Shown piece by piece: positions 7,423-16,553 of a stretch of 38,522 nucleotides of DNA. This stretch comes from CAYJPA01 sp964371945. GTDB taxonomy: Bacteria > Chloroflexota > Chloroflexia > Thermomicrobiales > UBA6265. The notes under the pieces are model-generated. The model had not been told where the DNA came from and made no database searches. It worked only from the letters and a program-made list of their open reading frames with translations. The stretch is taken from the NCBI GenBank assembly GCA_964371945.1, contig CAYJPA010000056.1, positions 1 to 38,522 on the forward strand. The letters run 5' to 3'. The first letter of the stretch is position 1. Every line of letters starts with the position of its first letter. The translations under genes were made by a program, and so were the position numbers.

Positions 7423-10400
7423 ATGGTGGCCGATTTCGCCCACCTTCACTTGCACACGGAATTCTCACTGCTCGATGGCATGGGCCGGATCGACGATTAC
7501 GTCGCCAAGGCCAAAGAGCTCGGTATGCATCATCTGGCGGTCACCGATCACGGCGTCATGTACGCGGCGATGGATTGGTACAAGGCCACCACCAAGGCCG
7601 GTCTCCATCCGATCATCGGGATGGAGGCGTATCTGGCCGAGGGCAAAGCCAGCGAGAGAGAACGCAAGTCCTACCACCTGCTGCTCTTGTGCGAGAACGA
7701 GATCGGGTACCGCAATCTGCTCAAACTCGCGAGCAAAGCCGCGCTGGAGGGGTTCTACTACCGGCCACGGATCGATCTGGAGATGTTGCAGGCGCATCAC
7801 GAGGGAATCATCGCGACCTCGGCATGCCTGGGCGGTCCGGTTTCGAACAATTTCTTACACAACCGGCCCGAGATGGCGCGAACCCTCGCGGGCACGCTTG
7901 CTGAGATCTTCGGACAGGATCGCTTCTTTATAGAAGTTCAGGACCATGGGATTCGCGAGCAGGTTGAGACGAACCGCGAATTGCTCCAGCTGGCGAAGTC
8001 GCTCGGACTGCCGTTGGTTGCGACCAACGACGTTCATTACGTGAATCAGGAGGATTCGCCAGCGCAGGAAGTGCTGGTTTGCGTTCAAACCAATACCACG
8101 CTGAGCGATCCGAAACGGATGAAGACGGAGTCCGATCAGCTCTATTTTAAGAGCCCGGCCGAAATGGCCGCGGTCCTCGGTGAATTGCCGGAGGCACTTG
8201 CAAACACGATTCGCATTGCTGAGATGTGCTCCCTCGATCTTGGGTTCAAGGGCTACAAGCTTCCGCAATTCGATGTTCCGGCTCATCAGACGGCGGACGA
8301 ATACCTTGAGTCGTTGTGTCGAGAAGGGGTGCGGCGGCTCTACGGTCACGACAGTGGGGAAGTCGGCGACCGGCTTGCTTACGAGCTCGATGTGATCAAG
8401 TCGATGGATTTCGCGAATTACTTCCTGGTCGTGTGGGACTTCGTGAAGTTCGCGAAGGACAGCGGGATTCTGGTTGGGCCAGGCCGCGGCTCGGCCGCCG
8501 GGAGTATCGTGGCTTACAGCCTCGGAATTACCGCGCTCGATCCGCTCAAATACGGGCTGATCTTCGAGCGCTTTTTGAATCCGGGCCGAATCTCGATGCC
8601 CGATATCGATATCGACTTTGCCGACGACCGCCGGGCGGACGTGATCAACTACGTCGTGCGCAAGTATGGCGACGACCGGGTTGCTCAAATCGTCACGTTC
8701 GGAACGCTTGCCGCAAAGGCGTCAATTCGAGACGTTGGCCGCGCGATGGGCATGTCGTTTGCCGATACCGATCGCGTCGCGAAGCTCATTCCGACCGGAC
8801 CGGGCGTCACGATCAAGTCGGCAATGACCAAAGTGCCCGAGCTTCGGGCACTTTACGATTCAGAACGGCATTTGCGCGACTTGATCGATTCCGCGCAGAA
8901 GGTCGAGGGCATTGCCCGGCATGCGTCAACACATGCCGCCGGGGTCGTGATTTCGCGTGATCCCCTCGTGGAGCATGTTCCGTTGCAGCGAGCGGGCGGT
9001 AAGAGCGAAGGCGACGTCACCACCCAGTACCCGATGGGACATATCGAGGATATCGGGCTCCTGAAGATGGACTTTCTCGGCTTGAGCACGCTCTCCGTGC
9101 TTGGGAAAGCGGTCGAGCTGGCAAGACTCAAAAATCCAGAACTGACGATCGATTCGATCCCGCTCGATGACGAGCGTTCATACGAAATGCTGCGCCGCGG
9201 TGAAACGGTCGGCGTCTTCCAATTGGAAGGAGGCATGACGACCCGAATGACGATCGATGTCTCGCCGGCTGGATTCGAGGATTTGATTGCGCTCATGGCG
9301 TTGATCCGGCCGGGACCGATGGAGATGGCGCCGGATTACATCTCCCGGAAGCGTGGCCGCACCGAAATCGAGTACATGCATCCTGAGCTGGAATCGATTC
9401 TCGGCGAAACCTATGGGATCGCGCTCTACCAAGAGCAGGTGATCCGAATTGCCAACGTACTCGCGGGATTCTCGCTGGCCGAGGGCGACGGATTACGCAA
9501 GGCGATGGGCAAAAAATTGCCTGAGGAGATGGCGAAGTACCGCGACCGCTTCGTGGCTGGATGCGTCGAGCATGAGATCGACGCGAAGCTTGGGGGCGAG
9601 ATATTCGATCTGGTGGAGCGCTTCGCGGGATACGGCTTCAACAAGGCGCACAGCGCGGCATACGCCGTGATCGCCGCCCAAACGGCCTATATGAAGGCGA
9701 ACTACCCGGTCGAGTTCATGGCGGCGCTGCTCACGACGGATATCGGCAACACCGAAAAGATTGTCTCGAGCGTGGTCGAGTGCCGTCGAGCCGGAATCAG
9801 CGTGCTGCCGCCGAATGTGAACCACAGCCAGGTCGATTTCTCGGTTGAGCCGCTTGACGATGGGCGGGAGGCGGTGCGGTTCGGACTCCGAGCGGTGCGG
9901 AATGTAGGCGACAATGCGGCGAGGGCGGTCGTCGAGGCACGATCGAGGATGCCAGGCGAGAGGTTCCTTGATCTCGATTCGCTGTGCCGGGAGCTCGACT
10001 GGTCAGTGGCCAGCAAACGCGTGGTCGAGTGCCTTGCCAAGTGTGGGGCATTGGATGATCTGGGTGATCGCTCGCAAGTGATCGGATCGCTCGAAACCGC
10101 AATCGCAAGCGGGCAACAGCATCAAAAAGCCAGCGCGCGCGGTCAGATGGGCCTGTTCGATCTTGGCGGAGTGGAGACCGTCGCCGCGCCGATCGGTCAA
10201 GTTTCCGGGTGGCCGGATGTGCCGCGCAAGACGCTGCTGACCTGGGAAAAAGAGCTCCTTGGGCTCTATCTGAGCGACCATCCGTTGCACGAGCTGACGA
10301 GCAGGGTGAAGCGTATCGGACGGACGCAGATCGCCGATCTCGCTGAACGATCTACCGGCGATCAGATTCGGATCGTGGGGATGGTTGCAGGCGTGCGGAG

Positions 10401-10911
10401 GGTGACCACGCGAAACAACCGGACCATGGCGATCATCGATTTCGAGGATCTCACGGGGAACATTGAATTGGTCGTGTTTCCCGAGTGCTATGAGGCGAGC
10501 TCGTTGTTGTTCGAAGTCGACCAGATTCTCGATGTGGCCGCGAAGATCGATCGCAGGAATGACCAGCTCCAACTCATTTGCGATACGGCGACGGACGATC
10601 TCTCGGAGCTAGGCGAGGTCGAACTTTTTCCGTTCAAGACGGTTCATTTGTCGATACCGGTGAGCGAGGATGTCTGGGCAGACATCCGGCTGTTGCAGGC
10701 GATCGACGATCTGCTGGGGCAGCACGAGGGCGACGATCAGGTCGTCATCCATCTGCCAATGGGTGAGGGACGGGTTGCGCTGCGAAGCCGGAAGCATCGC
10801 GTCGAATCGGGCGAAACGCTGGCGAGCGCGTTGAAGAGCGTGCTGGGGGACGATGGGATCAAGATCGAAGAGCGGGGGAGTGGGCTTTTCACGACATATC
10901 CCATGAGTTGA
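7423..10911 (+). CDS. dnaE: DNA polymerase III alpha subunit
   Basis: Main replicative DNA polymerase, 1162 aa, normal for DnaE1. An N-terminal PHP domain starts FAHLHLHTEFSLLDG, and its metal-binding His, Asp and Glu residues appear kept (HLHLH, VTDHG, IGMEAY, ATNDVHY), so a proofreading-type PHP site is possible. The palm domain has the catalytic Asp pair in PDIDIDFADD (about 392-401) and the third Asp in LLKMDFLGL. A helix-hairpin-helix and an OB fold (IRIVGMVAGVRRV and following) lie in the C-terminal third. The ATG at 7423 follows AAAGGGA closely; GTG at 7426 is equally possible, while the frame-open ATG at 7324 adds 33 unlikely residues. The last codons ATG AGT TGA fall in a sequence repeated 231 bp downstream. 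Confidence 0.97.
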   Translation: MVADFAHLHLHTEFSLLDGMGRIDDYVAKAKELGMHHLAVTDHGVMYAAMDWYKATTKAGLHPIIGMEAYLAEGKASERERKSYHLLLLCENEIGYRNLLKLASKAALEGFYYRPRIDLEMLQAHHEGIIATSACLGGPVSNNFLHNRPEMARTLAGTLAEIFGQDRFFIEVQDHGIREQVETNRELLQLAKSLGLPLVATNDVHYVNQEDSPAQEVLVCVQTNTTLSDPKRMKTESDQLYFKSPAEMAAVLGELPEALANTIRIAEMCSLDLGFKGYKLPQFDVPAHQTADEYLESLCREGVRRLYGHDSGEVGDRLAYELDVIKSMDFANYFLVVWDFVKFAKDSGILVGPGRGSAAGSIVAYSLGITALDPLKYGLIFERFLNPGRISMPDIDIDFADDRRADVINYVVRKYGDDRVAQIVTFGTLAAKASIRDVGRAMGMSFADTDRVAKLIPTGPGVTIKSAMTKVPELRALYDSERHLRDLIDSAQKVEGIARHASTHAAGVVISRDPLVEHVPLQRAGGKSEGDVTTQYPMGHIEDIGLLKMDFLGLSTLSVLGKAVELARLKNPELTIDSIPLDDERSYEMLRRGETVGVFQLEGGMTTRMTIDVSPAGFEDLIALMALIRPGPMEMAPDYISRKRGRTEIEYMHPELESILGETYGIALYQEQVIRIANVLAGFSLAEGDGLRKAMGKKLPEEMAKYRDRFVAGCVEHEIDAKLGGEIFDLVERFAGYGFNKAHSAAYAVIAAQTAYMKANYPVEFMAALLTTDIGNTEKIVSSVVECRRAGISVLPPNVNHSQVDFSVEPLDDGREAVRFGLRAVRNVGDNAARAVVEARSRMPGERFLDLDSLCRELDWSVASKRVVECLAKCGALDDLGDRSQVIGSLETAIASGQQHQKASARGQMGLFDLGGVETVAAPIGQVSGWPDVPRKTLLTWEKELLGLYLSDHPLHELTSRVKRIGRTQIADLAERSTGDQIRIVGMVAGVRRVTTRNNRTMAIIDFEDLTGNIELVVFPECYEASSLLFEVDQILDVAAKIDRRNDQLQLICDTATDDLSELGEVELFPFKTVHLSIPVSEDVWADIRLLQAIDDLLGQHEGDDQVVIHLPMGEGRVALRSRKHRVESGETLASALKSVLGDDGIKIEERGSGLFTTYPMS

Positions 10912-11390
10912 GGCATGGCCGCGACAGGCAACGACAGCGAGGAGTGTCTCGGGGTCGCTCGGTGCTACCCCGCGGGAGCNNNNNNNNNNNNNNNNNNNNN
11001 NNNNNNNNNNNNNNNNNNNNNNNNNNNNNNNNNNNNNNNNNNNNNNNNNNNNNNNNNNNNNNNNNNNNNNNNNNNNNNNCTGAGGGCCACGCCCTTCGGG
11101 GAGACCCTTCGTACCTCAGGGTGACGGGTCAGCATGAGTTGAGTCAAGCACGCGGCAGGCAACGACAGCGAGGAGTGTCTCGGGGTCGCTCGGTGCTACC
11201 CCGCGGGAGCAGTCTTTCCCCCAGGAGGTTCCAAGAGCGACCGGCAATAGGGTGCCGGGGCCGCGCAGCGCGCGTCATGCAGAGGAGCGAAGCATCTCGC
11301 CGGTAGGCCGTTGGACCCTCAAAACACGGCTGCTGCTGAGGGCCACGCCCTTCGGGGAGACCCTTCGTACCTCAGGGTGACGGGTCAGCA
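10902..11390. repeat. Tandem repeat array of about 250 bp units, interrupted by a gap
   Basis: Two blocks recur in order. Block A, 55 bp, is identical at 10925-10979 and 11156-11210, and its left flank CATGAGTTGAG recurs at 10902 and 11133. Block B, 55 bp, is identical at 11080-11134 and 11336-11390. Block B carries CTGAGG...CCTCAG hairpin ends. In the complete unit A and B are separated by 125 bp (11211-11335); in the first unit they are separated by exactly 100 N. Resemblance is to intergenic palindromic repeats, with no coding capacity. The copy number in the genome is probably higher than shown. Confidence 0.85.
10980..11079. other. Assembly gap, 100 N
   Basis: Exactly 100 unknown bases, the usual placeholder for a scaffold gap of unknown size. 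It falls inside the tandem repeat, which explains why assembly broke here. Confidence 0.98.
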
Positions 11391-11443
11391 AGATGCCGCC
11401 TTCTCGCCGATTGCCAGTCGCTCCAACAAGAGGAAATCGTTGG

Positions 11444-12691
11444 TTAGGCCGCGCGGGTGAGGCCCCGGCGAAGCGATCGAGAGAGCGGGCCCGGGCGGTC
11501 GGCGAGAACGAGGACGAGGTCGCCTGGGCGGGCGATCGAGAGCGCGCGGGTGAGGGCGCGGCCCTCCGATTTGGTGTGGACGATCACGGGCGGCACGGCG
11601 TTCATGGCGACGCCCTGGCGGACGACCGCGGAGCGCTCGGGGTCGTCTGACTCGGAGTGGGCGACGAAGAGCGAACTGACACGTCCGAGCAAACGGCCGA
11701 CCTCCGCAACGTCTGAGTTGGGAATGCCGGTGAGCTTGCCAACGACCGTTATGACCCGATTTGGATCAGTGTCACGAATTGCACGAAGCACCGCACGGAG
11801 AAACCACGACGGATTTGGGCGGTCGACAACGACTGAAACTCCGTCAATATCAATGAGCTGAAAACAATCCTGGTTCGCGGTTTCCATCGCGTCGACGTTT
11901 TGCAGTCCCCGTTCGATAATCGAAGGCGGGATGCCGATCGAACTGGCAACCGCTGCTGCCGTCAGCGCGTTGTGGATTTGAAAACCTGCCTTGCCCGAGA
12001 GCGCAAACTCGAGGTCGGACACGAGCGCAATCTCTCGCGCGCTTTCACTCTGACCGATGAAGAGGGCTCCCCCGTCAAGCCAGGCTGCCGTGAAGCCGAC
12101 GGCAAGGTGGGAGCGCAATCCAGGACTTTCGCGGTTGAGACCGACGAAGATCGTCGGCCGCTCGTCGCCTGGGTCTTCGCGCGAAACATCGAGATCATCC
12201 CCATTGATCACCAGAACCCCGTCAGGATGGACGGATCTGAAGACGGTTGGCAGCGCCGCGATCGCCCTCCGAGATTCACCCTGGATCAGGCAAGCGTCGC
12301 GGTTTCCGCATATGTTGGTGATCGCGAAGAGCGGTCGCGAAGAGCGTCCCAGACCCATGGCGTGAATGGTGAGCCAATCGATTTCCTCGATCGCGACATC
12401 GAGCGAGCCGCGCTCGAGCTCCGAGATCGCACGGCTCCAGGGCTCGATCTCGCCGCGTTGACGTTTGCCGCGGATATTCACGGAAACATTGGTGCGGGTT
12501 GCGACTTGGAGTCCTGCTTCGGACAGGATTGCATCGAGGAGACGTATGACCGTGGTTTTTCCACGGGAACCGGTCACGCCAATGATGGGCAACGTGCCCT
12601 GCTTAATCGTTTCTTCTCGCCAATCGGAAAATGAATCGTATTTGCGTGGTTGTGGGGCAAGCGGCTTAGATTCGGCCAGGAGCTCGATCAT
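11444..12691 (-). CDS. Mur ligase-family protein (CapB/CphA-like), 415 aa
   Basis: ATP-dependent amide-bond ligase of the Mur superfamily; the substrate is unknown. Visible are the P-loop GVTGSRGKTT (about residues 38-47), the acidic pair in AIEEIDW, ITNICGNRD where Mur ligases have a metal-binding ITN-x-x-x-DH, NGDD, and HNALTAAAVASSIGI at the end of the central domain. A third domain with DLVLVLADRPGP follows. No N-terminal UDP-binding Rossmann domain is present. This fits the short ligases such as poly-gamma-glutamate synthase CapB/PgsB or the C-terminal ligase of cyanophycin synthetase rather than MurC-F. It is the last gene of the glmS-tatD-rdgB cluster, 25 bp after rdgB, with GGAGA upstream of the ATG. 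A role in wall or polymer synthesis is inferred. Confidence 0.8.
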   Translation of the reverse strand: MIELLAESKPLAPQPRKYDSFSDWREETIKQGTLPIIGVTGSRGKTTVIRLLDAILSEAGLQVATRTNVSVNIRGKRQRGEIEPWSRAISELERGSLDVAIEEIDWLTIHAMGLGRSSRPLFAITNICGNRDACLIQGESRRAIAALPTVFRSVHPDGVLVINGDDLDVSREDPGDERPTIFVGLNRESPGLRSHLAVGFTAAWLDGGALFIGQSESAREIALVSDLEFALSGKAGFQIHNALTAAAVASSIGIPPSIIERGLQNVDAMETANQDCFQLIDIDGVSVVVDRPNPSWFLRAVLRAIRDTDPNRVITVVGKLTGIPNSDVAEVGRLLGRVSSLFVAHSESDDPERSAVVRQGVAMNAVPPVIVHTKSEGRALTRALSIARPGDLVLVLADRPGPLSRSLRRGLTRAA

Positions 12692-12716
12692 CGTTGATGT
12701 TCTCCAGAGCGGGGAT

Positions 12717-13316
12717 TCACTCCGTGAAGAGTGCCTTCAACCGGTCCGCGACGTTGCGGTACGCCATGGCCCGGTGACTTATCTGATTCTTCTCGCCGGT
12801 CGAAAGCTCGGCCATAGTGCGGCCGTCGTCAAAACAAAAGACGGGATCGTATCCAAATCCGTTCTCTCCTCTGCGTTCATGCCCGATGCGACCTTCGCAT
12901 CTTCCTTCGGCGGAAAAGAGCACATCACCGCCGCGGGCCACGACCACGGAACAGACAAATCTTCCAGCACGCTTCGATTCATCAACGCCTTCGAGCCGCC
13001 GGAGCAGCAAATCGATATTGCTCCGATCGTTGCCGGGCTCTCCCGCATATCGAGCTGAGTAAACTCCCGGCTCGCCATTGAGCGCGTCGATCTCGAGACC
13101 GGAATCGTCGGCCAAAACGATGGCGTCAACGAGCTTGCTGACCTCAACGGCTTTCATTGTCGCATTTTCCGCAAAGGTCATGCCGGTCTCGTCAGGTGAC
13201 AACATATTCATATCATCCAACGTCATGATCTTTATGTCCGCGGGCAAAAGGGCTGAAAACTCGACCGCTTTGCCCCTGTTTTTGGTCGCAAGGACAAGTA
13301 TTCGCATGTTCGTCAT
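12717..13316 (-). CDS. rdgB: XTP/dITP pyrophosphatase (RdgB/HAM1 family)
   Basis: Removes non-canonical purine nucleoside triphosphates (XTP, dITP, ITP) by hydrolysis to the monophosphate and pyrophosphate, keeping them out of DNA and RNA. The 199-aa protein has the N-terminal LATKNRGKAVEF motif, the metal and base site ADDSGLEIDALNGEPGVYSARYAG (shown in family order), ENGFGYDPVF and the terminal SHRAMAYR. The ATG at 13316 overlaps the tatD stop by 4 bp (ATGA); a second ATG nine bases further in is possible. This coupling puts it in the glmS-tatD-rdgB operon. Confidence 0.95.
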   Translation of the reverse strand: MTNMRILVLATKNRGKAVEFSALLPADIKIMTLDDMNMLSPDETGMTFAENATMKAVEVSKLVDAIVLADDSGLEIDALNGEPGVYSARYAGEPGNDRSNIDLLLRRLEGVDESKRAGRFVCSVVVARGGDVLFSAEGRCEGRIGHERRGENGFGYDPVFCFDDGRTMAELSTGEKNQISHRAMAYRNVADRLKALFTE

Positions 13317-14131
13317 CGAAGAGCGCCAAGCTGGATTGTTGTTGCGGACAACATCGATCCGAAGAGGCGCTCGGCGTTGGTTGTCGTGCTCCGCGCTATC
13401 GTCTCGAGATCGGTGTTTCGCAGCTCGGCGAGCGTTCGCGCCACCGAGGCAACGTTTGCCGGTTCGTTACGCCGGTTCTTGATGCCGGCCGGAACCAAGT
13501 ACGGTGAGTCGGTTTCGAGCAGCAGGCGATCCAGGGGAGCGCTTTGCAGGACGCGTCGAACGCCCACCGCGCTTGCCCTCGTCATCAGTCCTCCAGCTCC
13601 CAGGTAATAACCCCGTTCGTACGCGAACGAGGCCAACTCCTCGCTTCCTTCAAAGCTATGCAAGACGCAGACCAGATCCGCGGGTGACTGTTCGAGAATG
13701 CGCATGAGATCCTGTTCGGCTTGGCGCTGATGAATGACGACCGGGAGATTGAATTCCAGGGCCAGCTCGAGCTGGCTCGTGAAGACCTCTTGCTGGCGCT
13801 CGGCGGGCGATAGATTCCGAAAGTAGTCCAAGCCGATTTCGCCCAGCGCCACGGGCTGCTCCGAGTTAAGCATTGCACGCAGGTCGGACTTGACGTGTGG
13901 AGACCACTCAACCGCATGGTGCGGATGCAGGCCGAGCGTGAAGGCGACTAGGGGGAACTGAGCGGCCAGAGCGAGTGTCGAGCGCCATCGCTCCGGCCGG
14001 TATCCGATGTTGATAATCCGTTCGACCCCGGCCGAAGCCGCGCGTTCGATCACGTCTTCGACGTCGCCGGCGAATTGTTCGTCGTCGAGGTGCGCGTGCG
14101 TATCGACAAAAGGGAGGGCGGCGGTCGTCAC
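13313..14131 (-). CDS. tatD: TatD-family metal-dependent DNase
   Basis: TIM-barrel metallohydrolase of the TatD family; characterised members are 3'-5' exonucleases or endonucleases acting on DNA, and some on D-aminoacyl-tRNA. The 272-aa protein shows the metal ligands VDTHAHLDD near the N-terminus, GEIGLDY, VVIHQRQAEQDL, CVLHSFEGS and LLLETDSPYLVPAG. It overlaps glmS by 4 bp and rdgB by 4 bp, so the three are translationally coupled. The exact substrate cannot be told. Confidence 0.93.
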   Translation of the reverse strand: MTTAALPFVDTHAHLDDEQFAGDVEDVIERAASAGVERIINIGYRPERWRSTLALAAQFPLVAFTLGLHPHHAVEWSPHVKSDLRAMLNSEQPVALGEIGLDYFRNLSPAERQQEVFTSQLELALEFNLPVVIHQRQAEQDLMRILEQSPADLVCVLHSFEGSEELASFAYERGYYLGAGGLMTRASAVGVRRVLQSAPLDRLLLETDSPYLVPAGIKNRRNEPANVASVARTLAELRNTDLETIARSTTTNAERLFGSMLSATTIQLGALR

Positions 14132-15897
14132 TTCACGGTCACGCTCTTTGCGAGATTTCGCGGTTTATCCGGATCGTTTCCGCGCAACAACGCGGCATGA
14201 TAACCAAGCATTTGCGCCGGAAGGGCGTTCACAAGCGGCGACGCGTCTCCGACATCTGGTGTTGCGAGATGAACATCGAACGCCGGATCGTTCTCCGGCC
14301 CGATGCCGATGATATACCCGCCGCGGCTCCGCAGCTCCATGGCCCCGGAGAGAACATCGGCTCGCGTTTCGTCGTTGGGAGCATAGACGACACACGGTGT
14401 GCCCGGCGCGATCAACGCGATCACCCCGTGCTTCAGCTCGCCGCCCGCGAAACCCTCGGCGTGGATGTAACTGACCTCTTTGATCTTCAACGCGGCTTCG
14501 AGGGCGGTTGGGTAAGAAAGGCCGCGGCCAATCACGAAGAGATGCTCGGCCTGATGGATGGTTCGCGCAACTTCGCGGATCTTCGAGACCCACGATTCGT
14601 CGAGCATCGAGCGCAGACCTGCAGCGGCGAGCAACACAAGGTCCTTGCCTCGGTCATAGTCACCCTCGAGCGCGTGGGCCGCGAGCACCAACGCCGCGAT
14701 CTTGGCCGTATAGGCCTTGGTCGAAAGCACGCACTGTTCCGGGCCGGCATTGAGATGGACGCGAAGATCGACCATCCGATCGAGAGTCGAGCGCGGAACA
14801 TTGACGAGAGCGCCAAGGCGAGCGCCACGATGGCGCGCGGCGATCATCGCTTCGATCACGTCGGCGGTTTCGCCGCTCTGCGAGAGCGCGATGACCAGAC
14901 TGCGGTCGGTCAAGAAGTGCTCGTGATACTTGAATTCGGAACCGACCACGAAATTGACATGTCTTGAGGCGATTCGGCTGAAGAGGTAGCTCCCGCTCAG
15001 GGCGGCGTATGACGCGGTGCCGCAACCGACCAGGAATGTGCCGTAAGACGTGGCGATCGCTTCGGCCAGGCCTTTGACGGCCGTTTCGCCGTCGATCGCT
15101 AGGCGTTCCAGAACCTCCGGTTGCTCGGCCATTTCTTTGGCCATGAAGTGCGGGAAGTCGCCGAGCTCCGCGTCGCGTCCTTCGAGATTGAGGGGCACGA
15201 ACTCGGGAACAATCGGTAGCATGGACAGCCGGTCATACAGCTCGAGGTGATTGCGGTCCAGCCGCACGAGGTGTGTGTCTTCGAGGTAAAGCACGTCGAG
15301 CGCGTGACCCCGGAGCGCAAGCGCGTCCGAGGCGATCGAATATCCCTTGGGTCCTTTGCCAACGACGAGCGGCGAAACGTTCTTCGCCGCAAGCAGCGAC
15401 CGGGTTTTGAGATCGAGCGCGATGACCGCGCTCAGGCCGTCGAGCTTGGCGAAGACCTCGGCGAAGGCGCTGAGAAAATCGGTCGAAGGATCGGCGGTCG
15501 CTTCTTCGAGCATGTGGGCGACGACTTCAGTATCGGTTTCGGAACGGAACTCGTGACCGCGCGACTGCAGGCCATCGCGGAGGGGTCGGAAGTTTTCGAT
15601 GATGCCGTTGTGGATGACCGCGATTCTGCCGGTGCCATCGAGGTGAGGATGGGCGTTGGCGCGGGTGACGCCGCCGTGCGTGGCCCAGCGGGTGTGGCCG
15701 AATCCGATATCGGATGGGGGAAAGTCGACCGTGGCGTTCGCGATCTTTCCAGGTTCCTTTTGGACGCTGATGTGTCCGTTGACACCGACGGCGACTCCCC
15801 AGGAATCGTAGCCGCGGTATTCGAGTTTTTTGAGGGCTGAGAGCACCATATCGCCAAGCTCCGTCGTTTCACCGACGTAGCCGAAAATGCCACACAT
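14128..15897 (-). CDS. glmS: Glutamine-fructose-6-phosphate aminotransferase
   Basis: First step of UDP-GlcNAc synthesis: fructose-6-phosphate plus glutamine gives glucosamine-6-phosphate. The 589-aa protein has an N-terminal glutaminase domain that must begin with Cys after Met removal; MCGIFGYVGETTELG at 15897 fixes the start, although a frame-open ATG lies 36 bases upstream. YRGYDSWGV is in the glutaminase domain. Two SIS sugar-isomerase domains follow (VGCGTASYAALSG, IALSQSGETADV, IGRGLSYPTALEAALKIKE). AGGAGG lies 12 bases upstream, a little far. It is the first gene of the minus-strand operon with tatD, rdgB and the Mur-like ligase. The leader can form stems, but no glmS ribozyme core was seen. 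Confidence 0.97.
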   Translation of the reverse strand: MCGIFGYVGETTELGDMVLSALKKLEYRGYDSWGVAVGVNGHISVQKEPGKIANATVDFPPSDIGFGHTRWATHGGVTRANAHPHLDGTGRIAVIHNGIIENFRPLRDGLQSRGHEFRSETDTEVVAHMLEEATADPSTDFLSAFAEVFAKLDGLSAVIALDLKTRSLLAAKNVSPLVVGKGPKGYSIASDALALRGHALDVLYLEDTHLVRLDRNHLELYDRLSMLPIVPEFVPLNLEGRDAELGDFPHFMAKEMAEQPEVLERLAIDGETAVKGLAEAIATSYGTFLVGCGTASYAALSGSYLFSRIASRHVNFVVGSEFKYHEHFLTDRSLVIALSQSGETADVIEAMIAARHRGARLGALVNVPRSTLDRMVDLRVHLNAGPEQCVLSTKAYTAKIAALVLAAHALEGDYDRGKDLVLLAAAGLRSMLDESWVSKIREVARTIHQAEHLFVIGRGLSYPTALEAALKIKEVSYIHAEGFAGGELKHGVIALIAPGTPCVVYAPNDETRADVLSGAMELRSRGGYIIGIGPENDPAFDVHLATPDVGDASPLVNALPAQMLGYHAALLRGNDPDKPRNLAKSVTVK

Positions 15898-16483
15898 AGT
15901 GGGTGTTTGCCTCCTGTAAACGGCGTGCTTCACCAGGCATGAGGGTCAAGACGCGGGCATTCGCATTCAATGAAACCGCCCGCGCGAAGCAGCGCGAAAC
16001 CGGGGCCGGCCAAAACTGGCCCGGCGCCGTATCTAGACTGTGTCATGAGGAGCAAGTTGGGAGGTATTGGAATGATGGCACTTTGGTCGGGATTTGTTAG
16101 CGGATTGCTCCGCACTTTTGTCCCGCCAGTAACGACTGTGCCGGCCGGGAGACCATCCGCCGAGTCTTTCGATCGGTCTCCACCTCGTCAGTTCGCATCC
16201 TCCGCGCGAACCCAGGCGCTAATAAGTCTGTACGGACGCGGGTGAAGCTCCCATCTCCTCGATGCACCGCGCTCATTGTAGCCCAAAGACTGAGCAAGGC
16301 AACAATAATCGTTCTGTCGATCGATTGGTTTCAAGTGGGCGAACGCGAATCCCCACGCAAGGCAGATCAACCATTAATCAAGAGGTCTGTAGGTACACTT
16401 TCCCTTGGGTATGAAAATTCAGACTCACCGCAGAATGCGTGGTTCACATGAAAGACTCCCATCAAAAAATTGATTTACGTTGC
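15898..16483. other. Intergenic region between glmS and the DUF262 gene
   Basis: About 590 bp without a supported gene, between divergent genes. The left part is the glmS leader, where CGCGGGC (15952-15958) pairs with GCCCGCG (15978-15984), and a second stem GCCGGCCA/TGGCCCGGC lies near 16010-16034. The right part becomes AT-richer toward the DUF262 gene. Confidence 0.5.
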
Positions 16484-16492
16484 TGTTACAAT
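16484..16492 (+). promoter_or_regulatory. Extended -10 promoter candidate for the DUF262 gene
   Basis: TG-T-TACAAT fits an extended -10 element, with TG one base upstream of a 5/6 -10 box. No good -35 is seen 17 bases upstream. It would give a leader of about 55 bases to the ATG at 16554. Confidence 0.4.
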
Positions 16493-16553
16493 GTACTTCG
16501 CTTTCAGCGCCACTCACTCCCGAACACGACCATTTTCGAAGAGGTGATTCACA

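Noticed and set aside
10908..11306. Open frame through the gap and repeats
   Set aside because: It consists of repeat sequence and unknown bases and has no protein motif.
15898..16060. glmS ribozyme in the glmS leader
   Set aside because: Stems exist, but the conserved catalytic core and cleavage site of the ribozyme could not be recognised.
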